Of a stretch of 64,000 nt of DNA, positions 32,996-45,552 are shown one piece after another; the first letter of the stretch is position 1, and each line of letters opens with the position of its first letter. This DNA comes from Mantis religiosa (Eukaryota > Arthropoda > Insecta > Mantodea > Mantidae), in contig CM060947.1 of NCBI GenBank assembly GCA_030765055.1, forward strand, positions 106,312,564 to 106,376,563, in the 5' to 3' direction. The position numbers were made by a program, and so were the translations under genes. Under the pieces are notes generated by a model. The model made no database searches. It was not told where the DNA came from and saw nothing but the letters and a program-made list of their open reading frames with translations.

Positions 32996-34575
32996 GATTT
33001 CTGCGCGTCTCTTTGGTTTGTCAGCCTGCGAACCTGCTGTAGTTCCCTTACTTCATCCCTTCCTCCTGAAGGGTTTCAGCAGATCTGTGTATAGGTCACA
33101 ATACGCGAAGTGTGCCTATCGGTGGTTCTAAAAATTATTATCGGCCTTATACAAAGATAGTGATGGCAGTATCTTAAAGCAATGATAATTGGCAATTACG
33201 ATCCTTTAGGTGAGCAGTGTGTAATAACATACGTGCTTCCATTTGTTTCATTATTATGAATATGCTACAATATAAGTAAACAAGTTGAGGTTTTTTCCAC
33301 AAAATGGACAATTGAATTTTATGCAGTGATTAAATACGCTTATATTAAAATATAAACTATAAAATAAAAAATCTATGCCTTGCACTCACGTGACTATTAA
33401 AACCACTCTTAGAAACGCTTAATCCTTTAATTCATGTTAATTGTAATAAACATTATTACCTTTTTTGTAGGTGCAAGGAGACTATGGGAACATAAAAGCA
33501 GGCTCTAACGCTGGCCAAAAGTTTTAACAGCTGGTCGTTATTTCATTGGTTTGAAATGTCATTCTTTTTACATGCCCAAGAGATAAAACAAGAATAACGT
33601 ATTATCTGAGAAAAGGATGAGTATTGACAAATTCAAATAAATAACAATGAGTATCTCGTAAATGGTTCATTCCATTAAAAATTATATTTGCTATAAGTTG
33701 TGCGTTTTAAATAAGTTTAATTTGTTTGTACGGTAACAGTTTGTTTTATCTCTCAAAAGTCATTCAGAATGAAGAGAACCTCTGAGGACAGAACTCCCAG
33801 AAAATTCAACATATTCAACATTTCATTTGTATATATCTTTGTATGGATGATCAGGAAGATTTTCAAGAAAACCCCCGTTCCAAACTACACTTTACATGGA
33901 ACATATTCCGAAAATTCTGATATTCTCAAAATTGTTGATATTCAAAAAATATTGATTTTTCTGGGAATATCCTCAAAAGTTCTCTTCATTTTGGATGAAT
34001 TTTCCGTATCTGGTAAACTACAAGAGATAGACAAAATCGTACTGCGAAAGAATACGTTTTGAGGTCTCCTGAACCACAAATTCTTGCTGTGTTATATTCA
34101 CATGACTTTCTTTAGCCATTCTTCAACAAACTACTCAAGGAGCCTCGTATTACATTTCCGGTAAAATTTTGCGTGGAATACAATACTTGCTCTACTTACG
34201 TTGTACTCTAACTACAGAGCAAATAATCCACGGCGTAACAGCCCGAGGGCGGGCCAGAGGCGGCCAAACGGACTGCCGGCCTCACGCCCACATATACAAG
34301 GCAGAGGTGAGCGATCATCCAACAGATACGGGGAGGAGATGTGGTCAGCATCACGACACAGGCAGCCGGAAAGCTGGCTTTCTAGCTACCTATCGTAGCT
34401 CCTCAAATTCCTCACGGTACTAAGTGGCCAACGGTCCTTCTTGAAACCTCCTTAGCTCGTCTTCTTGAATGTATCGACTTGTTTTTAAAACATAGATTGT
34501 ACTGATATGTAATTGCTCCTGATATTGTTGTAGATATAAAGCCTAAATGTACGAATAGTTTCCATCCCAGCATAG
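32996..34575. other. Intergenic, unrecognised
   Basis: Contains a 97-codon frame at 33769-34062 that overlaps dispersed-repeat-like text (TCAAGAAAACCCCCGTTCCA) and has no family motif, and a GC-rich block at 34230-34400. I would not call a gene here. Confidence 0.4.
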
Positions 34576-34579
34576 TACC

Positions 34580-34690
34580 TGCTTGAACTAAAATACGTAC
34601 TCCTGAAGGTTGGGATCAAACTCGGGCGCATTCCGTGGCAGGGAACCAAAGTACAACGCCCTAGCCCTCGACGACACGGCACAGGACGTA
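34580..34690 (-). repeat. tRNA-like SINE head, minus strand
   Basis: The minus strand shows GTGTCGTCGAGGGCTAGGGC and CCCGAGTTTGATCCCAACC, resembling A- and B-box elements. Only the head is visible. Confidence 0.4.
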
Positions 34691-34769
34691 ACTACGCAGT
34701 AGAGAAAGTAATTAGGAATCTGATGTTTTTAGACAAGGCTAGAAACAAGGAGTTGCATAGATAGAAACA

Positions 34770-34988
34770 TATTCGAAAGCTGGTCCCGTGTTCGAATCTC
34801 GGTCAGTGTGCGTTACCTGGATGAGGTTTTTTTTTCCGGTTTTCCCCCTTATCCTGAAAGACGAATGTCGGGTAGCTCTAAGCTCTATGGACCCTGGGCT
34901 CATTTGAGCAACATTTCATCCATTACACTCATCGTCCGATATCACTTAACGTTGGAGGACGTAAAAAAACAAAAACAAAAACAAAACT
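34770..34988 (+). mobile_element. SINE family 1, copy b (head truncated)
   Basis: Starts within the tRNA-like part (GTGTTCGAATCTCGGTCAG), then GTTACCTGGATGAGGTTTTT, TGTCGGGTAGCTCTAAGCTC, ATTTGAGCAACATTTCATCC and GTTGGAGGACGTAAAAAAAC with a CAAAAACAAAAA tail. Confidence 0.85.
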
Positions 34989-36690
34989 AACAAGGCCTGC
35001 TAATTAAACTTGCAATTCTACAATTCAAGGTAGTCTGTAATGGACGGCAGCACAGTTGTAAGGGAAATTAGTTTATTCGCTTCTTGTCACCCTAGAACAA
35101 CTAATCGATAGAATTGCTTCCTTATTGATTAAATTAGCGATTTGGTGTTCAGTGTTACAACCTTGTAGTTGAAACTACAAATTGATAATTGCTTTTTCTT
35201 GCTACGTATCTCCGCAAATTTGATATCTGGATTTCATACATGTTTTGAGGTACCAGATACAATGAAAGCTTCTTTTCTTCTCTACTGCGTATAATAAGTA
35301 GGGGAAGTATTGCATTTCACCCAGAAATTCGATATCTAGATGTCACCGGAAACACGTGTTCTGGAAGCCCTTACTTAGAAAACCCTTACTTTTATAAAAA
35401 TACTCGTGTGCGTGTGAGTGTGAGTGAGTGTGTCTGAACAACTTACCTCAAAAACAATTTGTACAAACATCAAACTTGGCATTTATCTTCCAAATATGTA
35501 CAGAAAATATCCCCACCCAAACTATCCCTACAGCAATGTTTTTCGATTTCTTTTCTTTTATTTTCGCAAAAATGACTGTGTTTTTTTTAAGCTGGAATAT
35601 CATATATTTAAGTAGTTTTTATGACAAATAATGCACGCACACATATATACACATATAGGTATTTTTTATTCAATTAATTTTTGGGGACAGCCTGTAAAAC
35701 ACTGCATTCGGAACATTTTCTTAAATTGTGTGTAACTGGTAAGCGTTAAGAGACATGCAAAACACACAAATTATTACAAAATATATGTTTTGGCATTAGT
35801 TATTTCCGAGATATACATGAACACTGACCTAAATTGTCAATACTTTGCAATGTTTTAAATTCGTGTCACCTTTCAATTGTTTCTCGCGATGTCATGAAAA
35901 GGGTACGGAATTTTAAAACCATAGTGAGCCCTTTCAGGCCGCTGATAATCAATTTGGTTTTCTCTATCCTCTACAACGAAATATATAACAAAACTATATA
36001 TATATATATGTATATATATATATGCAATTTTCCATCTCAATCAACATAAAGCAGGTAAAAAAGTAAGTTTGCATGGGATAGTTCTTAAAATATACATTGA
36101 TAATGGACAGGAACGTCATATGATTGCAATACTATAATTATTTTTCGATCTTTAGAAATTTTATGATAAGTCTCTTCTTTCATCCAAAATTTCATTGCTG
36201 AATTCGATAGAAACAAAAGAAGAAAGGAAGTCATATAGATATGGCGTAAAGAAAGTGCCCCTGTAAAAGCTCTTTAAACTCCGTACGCGAAGAAAGGAGA
36301 AATGAGAATGTTGGGGCAAGAAGTGTTATCAGAAATGGGAGGTAGTCTTAAAAGCAACGCATTATACTTATCACACTCGGAGTAAGAGCCCCTCCTCCAT
36401 TTGTTCTAATTATGTAAGTATATTGTGTAGCTTTGTTACAGAAGGGAATATCACGATGTTTTCCACAAGCTATTATTAGGGGAGCTCAACTGCAGCTCCT
36501 TCCAACTCCTGCAACAGAATATCCACATGCGGGTTATTGTGTTCCAGTGAAGGCACTGCGAAGTCATTCTTACTTACGTGAAATGAAAGCTGTACACATT
36601 CACCCGCCTCTTAATTATTAGGTCTGTCTCTCGTTACCTTGCTCTCCAGTTGGGGAGGGAGGATATGACATGTCTAGGGGAAGCAGCGCA
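34989..36690. other. Intergenic, unrecognised, with (TA)n
   Basis: Includes text of the dispersed repeat (CATCAAACTTGGCATTTATC at 35469-35488) and a (TA)n tract at about 35993-36024. The overlapping frames at 35424-35631 are judged non-coding. Confidence 0.4.
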
Positions 36691-36699
36691 TGCTGCAGT

Positions 36700-36925
36700 T
36701 TTGAGCACCCCTGAGCTGTATATTCTTGTCGAATCTCTGTCGCATCTATTCACATTTTACATTCACATGGATACACTACCCCACATTAATCTCTCAGGAT
36801 AAGGGAAAACCCCAGCCTGGATAAAAAACCTTATCCATGTAACTGACCCTAATCAATATTTCAACTTTCCACTTCTTGGATGCAAGGAAGACACGCTATT
36901 CGCACACCATAGAGATGGGCAGTGA
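36700..36925 (-). repeat. SINE family 1, degenerate copy c
   Basis: The minus strand gives GGATAAGGTTTTTTATCCAG, GGGGTTTTCCCTTATCC and a worn head (CATCTCTATGGTGTGCGAAT). It is more diverged than the other copies. Confidence 0.55.
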
Positions 36926-37132
36926 ATATTTTGATGGTCCTTATGAATTCGAAACAAAAAAAATGTGTGAACAGCATAACTCAAAATCGACATTTTAGTG
37001 AAATATCAAATTAAGTAAGTTATTTTAAAGATGCGACACTTTTTTCATGGAAAAAAATCCTAAGTGTTAGTTTTTTCAAAATAGCACTCACGATTTTAAT
37101 TAAAATAGCATATGTTTAACATACTTGCAAGA

Positions 37133-37695
37133 GCAGCGGATTCATTCGCGGCTCCCGTGCAAAGGGTTCGATTCCCGGCTCTTGGGTGGCGATTTTAAGT
37201 CGGCCCTATCCACGCCTTCACCTCTGTCTAGCACATGCGAAGTGTCCCCTATGCCCAACGTGGTTCGGAGTCCACGGTATAAGCTGTAGGTCCTCTCACC
37301 TCACCGTCATCTTCACTTTCACCGCCTGCCTCGGTAGCGTAGATGGTAGCGTGTCTGCCTCACGTTCAAGAGGTCCCGAGTTCCAATCTCGGTCAGGGTG
37401 AGTTACCTGGATAAGGTTTTTCCGGGGTTTCCCTTATCCTGATAGACGAATGTCGGGTAACTCTAAGCTCCATGGACCCTGGACTCATTTGAGCACCATT
37501 TCACCCATTTCATTCATCGTCCGATATGACTTAACGTTTGAGGACGTAACTTGAAAAAAAAATCTTCACTTTCACCCTTCCATTGGAGCCGCCAACTGGG
37601 TGCCTCCACCTGAGAAATGGGTCCGCTCATCACGTGGTGGGGCGAGGTTACCCCGAAAGCCAAGGTTGCCATGTGGGAAGTGTTGGTAATCAGCC
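37133..37695 (+). mobile_element. SINE family 4, copy b, split by a SINE family 1
   Basis: The head GCGGCTCCCGTGCAAAGGG, B box GGTTCGATTCCC and body continue to 37322, then resume at 37576 and end GGTAATCAGCC. A perfect 15 bp TSD, AACATACTTGCAAGA, lies at 37118-37132 and 37696-37710. The body without the nested insert is about 310 bp. Confidence 0.92.
37323..37562 (+). mobile_element. SINE family 1, copy d, nested in SINE family 4
   Basis: A full copy: CGCCTGCCTCGGTAGCGTAG, GGTAGCGTGTCTGCCTCACG, GAGTTCCAATCTCGGTCAGG, TTTTTCCGGGGTTTCCCTTA and the 3' GAGGACGTAACTTGAAAAAA. A perfect 13 bp TSD, TCTTCACTTTCAC, lies at 37310-37322 and 37563-37575. Confidence 0.93.
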
Positions 37696-37961
37696 AACAT
37701 ACTTGCAAGATAAAGAAAACAATATCTTGAATTTCCTGTAAGTAGTCTGAAAGACCCTTTATTCCGACTGAATTTGTATTACTTGTAATAAACCTTAAGA
37801 GATAGACAACTTACTGACTGCGCAAGAGAGGAATGAAGGGGAGAGGAGGTTAAATTGTTTATCTGCTCTGGCAGAGGATCCATTTACTACGAAATGAGTG
37901 AATGAGAGTGCATATGAGTCACCCATGCTGCCAGATCTAAGCTCGTTTCAGTAAATGCAAT

Positions 37962-38200
37962 TTTTTCTTTCTTTTTTCTTTTTGTAATTTACGTCCTCCA
38001 ACGTTAAGTCATATCGGACGGTGAATGAAATGAGTGAAATGATGCTCAAATGAGTCCAGGGTCCATGGAGCTTAGAGTTACCCGACATTCGCCTTGAAGG
38101 ATAAGGGAAAACTCCGGAAAAACCCTCCCTGACCGAGATTCGAACTTGGGACCTCTTGAACGTGAGGCAGACATGCTACCATCTACGCTACCGAGGCAGG
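37962..38200 (-). mobile_element. SINE family 1, copy e
   Basis: A full-length minus-strand copy with head TGCCTGCCTCGGTAGCGTAG and 3' end GTTGGAGGACGTAAATTACA plus an A-rich tail. A 13 bp TSD with one mismatch, CAGTAA(A/C)TGCAAT, lies at 37949-37961 and 38201-38213. Confidence 0.92.
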
Positions 38201-38213
38201 CAGTAACTGCAAT

Positions 38214-39425
38214 GATAGATATTATACATGAGTGAATTATGTGACGACACTGGGGTTCACATGAATCTAGCATCCAGTACTATTCAAATAATGTATCCAC
38301 ATCTCTCTAAGAAACATAATTATGTCAAATAAACTTTTTGCAGCATTATCTATTTTGAGATAATTATTAAAGGAGAGGAGGCTATTATGGCATAATCGGG
38401 AAATATGGAATACCAAGATTTCCGCTCTGTTTGCTGCTGTTATGTAGGAATGCCATGAAGTAGTAAAGAAAAACTTCCATGATGCACTGCAGCGAGAGTT
38501 GACAGCTTGCTGTCATTTCACTAGGTACAGAATAAAGTGTGTTTTGTGATATTCAAAAGTTTTGGCAGGCAGACTTTCAAGCATTCTAACCCATTAATAC
38601 GCATGTGACTTGAATATTGATCTTAAGCGTAAGGTACATTAAGAGAATTGTAGTTTGTTATATTGTGGTCGGTTTTTAGCTAAGAGTGTCTTGTTCATTA
38701 CTTAAAGGTTCATTGTTCAAGATGCCACGTCGGGTATTGTAGAATACCAGGTATTTTTTAATACTCGACGTAAAAGTATAATGTTCCATATAACCATACA
38801 AAATATATTGCATAGAAATATATTTAATGATGAGTTTAGAGTATAATATTAGTAGCTAAACAATAATTATTACTTATATAAATAGAAATATAGCTAATTC
38901 AACATCCGAAGTACTTTTTTTTTTCAATTATTGAAATGAAACAAAACCTATTTTTCTGTTATTCCAGAATTTGTCTATGGTTTAAGCCTATACATATTTG
39001 TAGATGTTTTGTCTATTTTAAAGCAATTAGTTATGTTTCATGTTTTCTGAAATAAAATTAAATTTTCAATATTTTAAACTATTCCATAACACCCGACTAT
39101 AGCATGTTAACCTCCATTTGTAACATTTTTTAAATACATTTTTATAATAAAAAATGAATAGCTGCTTTTCTTTATAAGTGAAAATTCATCACAATTAGTT
39201 CTAATATATACCTACTCATAATGGTTTGGCGATTTTTATTTAAAAACCCAGTTAAGCTATTTTTATAAATATAAATGGTTTCCCTAATATCCTACACTCA
39301 TATATTTATTATTAGTTTGAATACTCGGGTATTTAATATGTTTTCAAACTGCTATGTCGCTATTTATTTTATTCTCGTGGTCACGCAGAGAAAACGGCAT
39401 TTCAAAGTTCATTGACCCGCTTCTG
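38214..39425. other. Intergenic, unrecognised
   Basis: AT-rich. Text near 38385-38440 (GGCTATTATGGCATAATCGG) and ATGCCACGTCGG at 38721 recall pogo/Tigger-type elements, but no frame extends from them. No gene was called. Confidence 0.4.
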
Positions 39426-39436
39426 AAAGACTGACC

Positions 39437-39675
39437 GCCCGCCTCGGTAGCGTACATGGTAGCGTGTCTGCCTCACGTTTAAGAGGTCCCGAGTTTGAAT
39501 CTCGGCCAGGGCGAGTTACCTGGATAAGGTTTTTACGGGATTTTCCTTTATCCTGAAAGACGAATGTTGGATAGCTCTAAGCTCCATGGACCCCGGACTC
39601 ATTTGAGCATCATTTCACTCATTCATTCATCGTCCGATATGACTTAACGTTGGAGGACGTAAATTACATTAAAAA
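39437..39675 (+). mobile_element. SINE family 1, copy f
   Basis: Full copy from GCCCGCCTCGGTAGCGTACA to GTTGGAGGACGTAAATTACA plus A tail. A perfect 11 bp TSD, AAAGACTGACC, lies at 39426-39436 and 39676-39686. Confidence 0.93.
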
Positions 39676-39920
39676 AAAGACTGACCATCGCTTAAGCCAG
39701 CACTATTCCCTTTGTATATGGAGGTATGCAACATGTGTAATAAAATGTTTCTGCAAATGTTATCTCAAATATCAAGAAGCAAATAGAAGAATAACTCTTT
39801 GTCAGAATACTTTGTAGTAGAGTGGGCAGTGAAATCATGTGAATATAACATATTTGACTTTTACTTTCTCTACCACGTAATAGTAAAGATACTCATTCCA
39901 CCCGGAAGTTCGATATTCAG

Positions 39921-40416
39921 ACCAAGTGGGATGGCTCAGGCTGTTTCGTCTGTGACCCGCATTCGCGAGGCCCGGGTTCGATTCCCCATTCCTGGGTTCG
40001 ACCTACCTGACCCATGGATGTTTTCGTGGAGGGGGGGGGTTCACGGGTCGCCAGACGAATGTTGGGTATGTTAATTACATTTCCTTCCATTTCATCTCCA
40101 TTATCATTTCAGATCATCTCTTCTCTGGTGGTCTCTTTCAGGGTAGAAGTGTCGGCGGATGTCTCTGCTGTGCATGGCAGGATGATATACTCTGAGTAAA
40201 ACTTCCTCCTCCGATGGGGCGGGTGGGGCCGTTTCCGGGCCGCTATCAGGTGAATTATCGGTTGTGCTGGCCTACCGGGGAGTTTGCAACTGGTAAAGTG
40301 TAGGGAACCTGCCCTCTGTACTGTCGGCGCTCCTTGGGAAGGCCGCCCACTTGGGGCATAGGTACAATAGATCAAGACTGGTTGCAGTGCCGAATCTCCT
40401 CCTTACCGTAATCCAA
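39921..40416 (+). mobile_element. SINE family 3 (long), copy b
   Basis: The head ACCAAGTGGGATGGCTCAGG has B box GGGTTCGATTCCC. The body includes GTCGGCGGATGTCTCTGCTG and ends ACCGTAATCCAA. An 11 bp TSD with one mismatch, TCGATAT(T/C)CAG, lies at 39910-39920 and 40417-40427. It is 496 bp versus 545 bp for copy a. Confidence 0.9.
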
Positions 40417-40479
40417 TCGATATCCAGATTTTACCGATATTACCACTTTTAAGGACTCCTAAATAAATAAAAAAATAAT

Positions 40480-40820
40480 TTTGTAGAAAAAAGGTTAGGT
40501 AATGTGCGTTTCTACGGACAGCTTAAATCAAAAATGAAAAGCCGGATGAAATACCAAATGTGGTAAGTACAGTATCTTCGAAAATGCCACACGAAGGTTT
40601 TCAATAAAATCCCCCTAACCCAAACTACCATTCGCATGAAAAATTTTCCGAAATGTATTTTCTCAAAATTGGCTCTAGCGATTTTGATTAAAATTCCTTA
40701 CACTTAAGATATTTACATCCCGCATAAAAGTATACATATCTGGAACGTTCTTTATTCTTAACAAACTTTTTGCAATTATACAACGTACTGCACAACTGTG
40801 GAAATATTTAACACACCATG
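40480..40820. repeat. Dispersed unclassified repeat, copy near 40.6 kb
   Basis: Shares AAAATTGGCTCTAGCGATTT, TGATTAAAATTCCTTACACT and TAAGATATTTACATCC with 54420-54760. Text of the same kind is at 29810-30200, 37020-37120 and 57480-57590. There is no coding capacity and no clear termini. Confidence 0.5.
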
Positions 40821-41044
40821 TATATCTGGTAACTCTTTGTAGCAAAAGCAATTTATGAAAGAGTCCTTATCGATAGTTTGAATTGTGCAATTATAATTCT
40901 TTTAATGTTTGTTCAATACTTGTTACCCTTCGATCTTGCTTCTAGCGATTGCAGGAAAGAGAGTGAACTTGAGGCCAGCACATACATTGCATCCACTTCT
41001 TAAACATTTGAATGTCATATGAGTGCATGGGGGGGGGGGAGTTA

Positions 41045-41270
41045 TTATTTTCTTTTAAATTAACGTCCTCCAACGTAAGTAATATCGGAGAGTAAATGAA
41101 ATGGGTGAAACGATGCTCAAACGAGCCCAAGATCCATAAAGCTTAGAGTTACTTTATCTTTCAGAATAAAAGGAAAACATATAGGTGATTCAGCCTGACC
41201 AAGATTCAAACTCGGAACCTTATGCATGCGAGTCAGACGCGCTACCACTACGCTACAGAGGTGGGGTTTT
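41045..41270 (-). repeat. SINE family 1, degenerate copy g
   Basis: A worn minus-strand copy: 3' end CCAACGTTGGAGGACG-like at 41062-41083, CTCGTTTGAGCATCGTTTC, and a decayed head with CACCTCTGTAGCGTAGTGG. A 10-base G run precedes it. Confidence 0.75.
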
Positions 41271-41712
41271 GGGGTCCGTTGACAGCTAAATCATTTGGGC
41301 TTGATTTACGATATTGCCTTTGAATATATTAAGCTTTCATAAGAAAGTTTGTGGATATATCCACATAGGTATACCTATATCCAGATAGAAGTTAGAGGAA
41401 AATAGTGAATTAGCACATATTTAAAGTGCTGTCGCTTATTTCTTTCAGTGCCATCCGTTTGCAATTTCAGATTAGCTTATGGTGCGTCATGAAAATAGGT
41501 CTGCAACATTTAGCTCAACATGAAGTAGTAGAAAAATAAGCTTTTATAAGAATCGTTCTTAAAAGCTATACAAAAATAGATAAGTAGTTGTAGAGAAAGT
41601 CATGTGAATTTAGCACAGGAACTATTTTATTTTAATTTTGGAAATTCATTCCATTTTTGACAAAAAATCCTATGCCGAGATTTTATTTGCATGTATGGGC
41701 CACTGAGCACAG

Positions 41713-42084
<372 letters not shown>

Positions 42085-42471
42085 GGTAATAAATAGAGGC
42101 GAGTATCTCTCCACATTTACAGAATGGAAAACTTTCAATGTTAATTGATGGAAAAAAAAAATGAGAGAAAGAGACAGAGAGATGAAGAAAGAGACGGTGA
42201 AGTGGGAAGGTCGGACCTTAGATACATGTCCTTGCCGGGCACAGAACGTTAAGTTAAAATAATCTGTAATGATTGCTTAAGGTAGATTAGTGCAAGCACG
42301 AGAGCGCTTGTGTGGAGTGCTAATTGTCTTTCATACGTAAGGAACATCAAGTAAATTAAAGTGCTTACATTAACTGTAGCAGCTGTTTGAAATTGGATAT
42401 TCAGCATTCCACTCCTACAACCTATTCAAGTGAGCTCGTATTTAGATCATATAGGTGCATAAAATAATACA
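42085..42471 (+). promoter_or_regulatory. Possible 5' UTR / promoter of the plus-strand gene
   Basis: The 387 bases between the (AAT)n array and the start codon include a GA-rich stretch (GAGAGAAAGAGACAGAGAG at 42162-42180) and an in-frame stop (TAA, 42460-42462) that sets the ATG at 42472 as the first in frame. There is no TATA box that I trust. Confidence 0.3.
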
Positions 42472-42625
42472 ATGTCCAGCGAAGATTCAGTCTTACCTCT
42501 TAGCACTTCAAACGCAGAGAAAGTGGAAAAAAATGAAGAGGACTTTATTAACAACTATGCTAACTCTTTTGAGGACAGAGGGAAAAAATATGCAAAATCA
42601 GCCCGAAGGCGCTCCATGCGTACAG
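42472..42625 (+). CDS. Unidentified host gene, exon 1 (51 codons + 1 base)
   Basis: An ATG after an in-frame stop opens 51 codons and ends with ACAG|GTATGT, a good donor. The product starts MSSEDSVLPLSTSN, passes an acidic part (EKVEKNEEDF, NNYANSFEDRG) and ends in the basic string KKYAKSARRRSMRT. ARRRSMR fits a basophilic kinase site (R-R-x-S). I do not recognise the family. The exon joins 52885-53012 in phase, which is the main evidence that it is real. Confidence 0.6.
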
Positions 42626-42699
42626 GTATGTATACACATTTTTATTAAAGATGTTACTATAGGTATATTAACCAGGAACAATAATTAAAAAAAAAAAAA

Positions 42700-45200
42700 A
42701 AACATTAAAAATTCTACAGAAGTACACGTCACTGTTTCGTCTTCTGTGGTATGATCATACGATGTGACGTAGTTACAGTAAACATAACACGTGTGTTGGC
42801 TCCTGTCTGCAACTGAACTGCGCAACCGGCTACTATATCGCTGCCCTCTATTATAAAACTATGGTACTTTTGAGTAGGCTCGCTTGTTTGTAATTAAGAG
42901 TTTGTCGTCTGATGGAATCTTAGGAATGTTGTTGATTTGACCTATGTGAATGTAAAAATCGTTTAAATGAAAAGGAGTTTAATTTGTAAAGACATTATAT
43001 GTGCACATTTTGGCATACATAGTCAATGAAGAATATTGATTTAGAGGTATTTTGAAATCTTTGATATACCGTTTAAATACCTAACTACTATCAACGTGTA
43101 TTTAAATTAACATACCGCTTATTTGATATGAAAATAAGATTTCACATTAAAGTCAGAGACATTAAACCTATTAATGTATGTTTTGTTCTGCAGGAAGTTT
43201 CACTTATTAGAGCAATATGCGAAACGAAGGAAATAAAATTACGATGCAATTGGGTTAAAATCTCCAGTGTGACGGCCACTTATTTTCAAGTGTTATTTAA
43301 AAATAACGCAAAGAATTTTTAAGTTTATGGTTTCACAATAAAGTAGGTAGCTTTTCAACTTTTCACATTTTTTCATATCTTACTAACCTTGGGTTCTTCA
43401 ACCCCTATTTTTAAGTAACCTACATGCCACAAAAGTGCGCTCTATTATGAACCTTATTTAATAAAATAGATGCAGAATTCTTAAAAGAATGAAAAAAATG
43501 CCCTTGTGATATGGTAAAGTTTTAACTGGTATAAATCATTAATCCTTAAAACACAATAGTGAGCATGTCTAAGTTCGCCAAGGTTCGCAATGTTTATGAC
43601 GCCCGCTTTTAATCCGACAGTATTTAATTGAATTAGTGAAATTGCTCATTTTAAGTGCATTGATTAAATACTATCCTCAAATCAATAATAACGTCCTCAA
43701 TGTAAGGAGGAATGTGGTTTCACTTTATTATCATTATTTTACACAGTGATTTCAATTTCCTTACAACTATTTTACTATTATTTGTCACATTACATGTGAT
43801 ATTCTTCGCATAATTCCGTTTGGCAACTCCTATAGAAAATGTTCATTAATATTCTCTTTTGTGGTGGGCATAAATTATTATTAACATATAGAAGATGGTC
43901 CTCTCTTTAACAGCAGGTCCTCCATCTTCTTGCTAATTGCCAGTTACAGTGCACTTTTCTGACTGTATGATGTAACATTTATTTGTTAAACGATTAGCAT
44001 TTTATTTTCCTAATTGTTTTACTTTAGCCAGAATATGATCAACTGAAACATTGTCAGGTTTGTTCTTACCCAATAGTATCTCTCTTGCACCTTCCTATTA
44101 CTCTAATGAAAAATACGTATTACTTACCTCAGCTTTAATATGTAGATTATTTTCCTTAAATTTGAAAATGATGGTATCTGTAATAGTAATAACATTAAAC
44201 AAAATGGCTATTTTTCTGTATGTACTACTTGACTTGAATGTAACTGTATCACATACAAGTCATTACCTTTAACTTTATAGTGTTTTGAATAGCATTTCAG
44301 AACTCCTACCCTGGTAATAGTATCTCATTACATTTTTAATGAGCATTTGTATCATACAAAATTTATGACAGAAGGTTTAGTCAGGTTAGGTCAAGTCTAG
44401 TTTTTATTATATAAGTTTTGTTTTTAGTTAGGTTAGGTTTAGTTTTTATTTTATTTATATAAGTTTAGATTGTTATACATGGAATGGCACATTTTTGGAA
44501 ACGTTGAAAGTTTATATACTCCTTGTTTTCTAATAGGCTGTTCACTAGGTATTGTTAAAAACATGTTCCATTATCTCTGCAAAACATTCCTAATACCCTT
44601 GTGAATGAAAGATTATAAGCTGTTTCTTCAATAGCAAAGCACTATCCTTTGTATCAGAGTTGTATACCTGTTCTTGGAAGACGTTTAATGATTGATTGTT
44701 CATTGGGTCCCCACCATGTGCAAAGCTCGGGGACATTATACATGTCATATACTTATGACAAATGCGTCATGACTAGCAAGTAATATAATTACCACCACTA
44801 GTATACTGGCACCTTTAATTTTTTTTATTTTCAGTCCAACAGTATGTATTAACATATGAAAATTTAACCACCACCATTTCAAGCATTAACCTCAAAACAT
44901 GCATTACAGTTGGTCAATAATGTTGTACTCATCAAATCACTATCACATGCAATCTGCTCTGTATACTGAAAATTCATTGTTGAATGAGAAATTAAAATAT
45001 TTCTCCATATTATATGGGAAAGAATATATAAGAATGACTTTAAAGCCTTGAAAGTTTTATGTTATAATTATTACCTAATATTTCAGGTAGCATGGAAGGT
45101 TATTATACATATTTATTACTGAATAGTAACTAATTTTGGAGCAGTTTTATGGCCCTGCAAGGTTTGTTGTGAAGTAATCATAATTATCTACTATTCTTAA
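42700..45200. other. Intron 1 of the plus-strand gene, no recognised element
   Basis: 2.5 kb of AT-rich sequence. GTTAGGTTAGGTTTAGTTTT-like short repeats occur at 44385-44465. The frames at 43128 and 44051 have no motif. Confidence 0.4.
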
Positions 45201-45340
45201 ATTAGCGGATAATATGTCTTGACATTTCTATCTTTTTATTGCATAAACAGCATATTCTAACATTAGCTTAATTAGCGGAGAATATGTCTTGCCATTTCTA
45301 TCTTTTTATTGCATAAACAGCATATTCTAACATTAGCCTT
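45201..45340 (+). repeat. Tandem duplication, two 70 bp units
   Basis: ATTAGCGGATAATATGTCTT recurs exactly 70 bases later as ATTAGCGGAGAATATGTCTT, and the two units continue identically apart from about one other base (GACATT versus GCCATT). A (CACT)(CTCT) tract follows at 45376-45402. Confidence 0.9.
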
Positions 45341-45552
45341 GCCCATCTTATAGAAATGATCCATAGAGTGTCATGCACTCACTCACTCACTCTCTCTCTC
45401 TCTTTTACTTTTTTAAGAGTACCTGTTTTAAATTCAGGGAGTCTCAAAATTTGTACTTCTAGTAAAATCATGATATCAAATTTTTGAGATTTCGGTGTAA
45501 TACTTTCTCCACATAAAAGGTAATTTATAGAGAACTTAAACAATTTATTGAT

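Noticed and set aside
33769..34062. 97-codon plus-strand frame
   Set aside because: It overlaps text resembling the dispersed repeat, has low-complexity hydrophobic content and no splice or family support.
37133..37215. Authentic tRNA genes at the SINE heads
   Set aside because: A and B boxes are present but acceptor-stem pairing is absent and SINE bodies with TSDs follow; all tRNA-like hits behave the same way.
38721..38741. Start of a pogo-type transposase (ATGCCACGTCGG)
   Set aside because: The frame stops after five further codons or fewer, and nothing downstream resembles the family.
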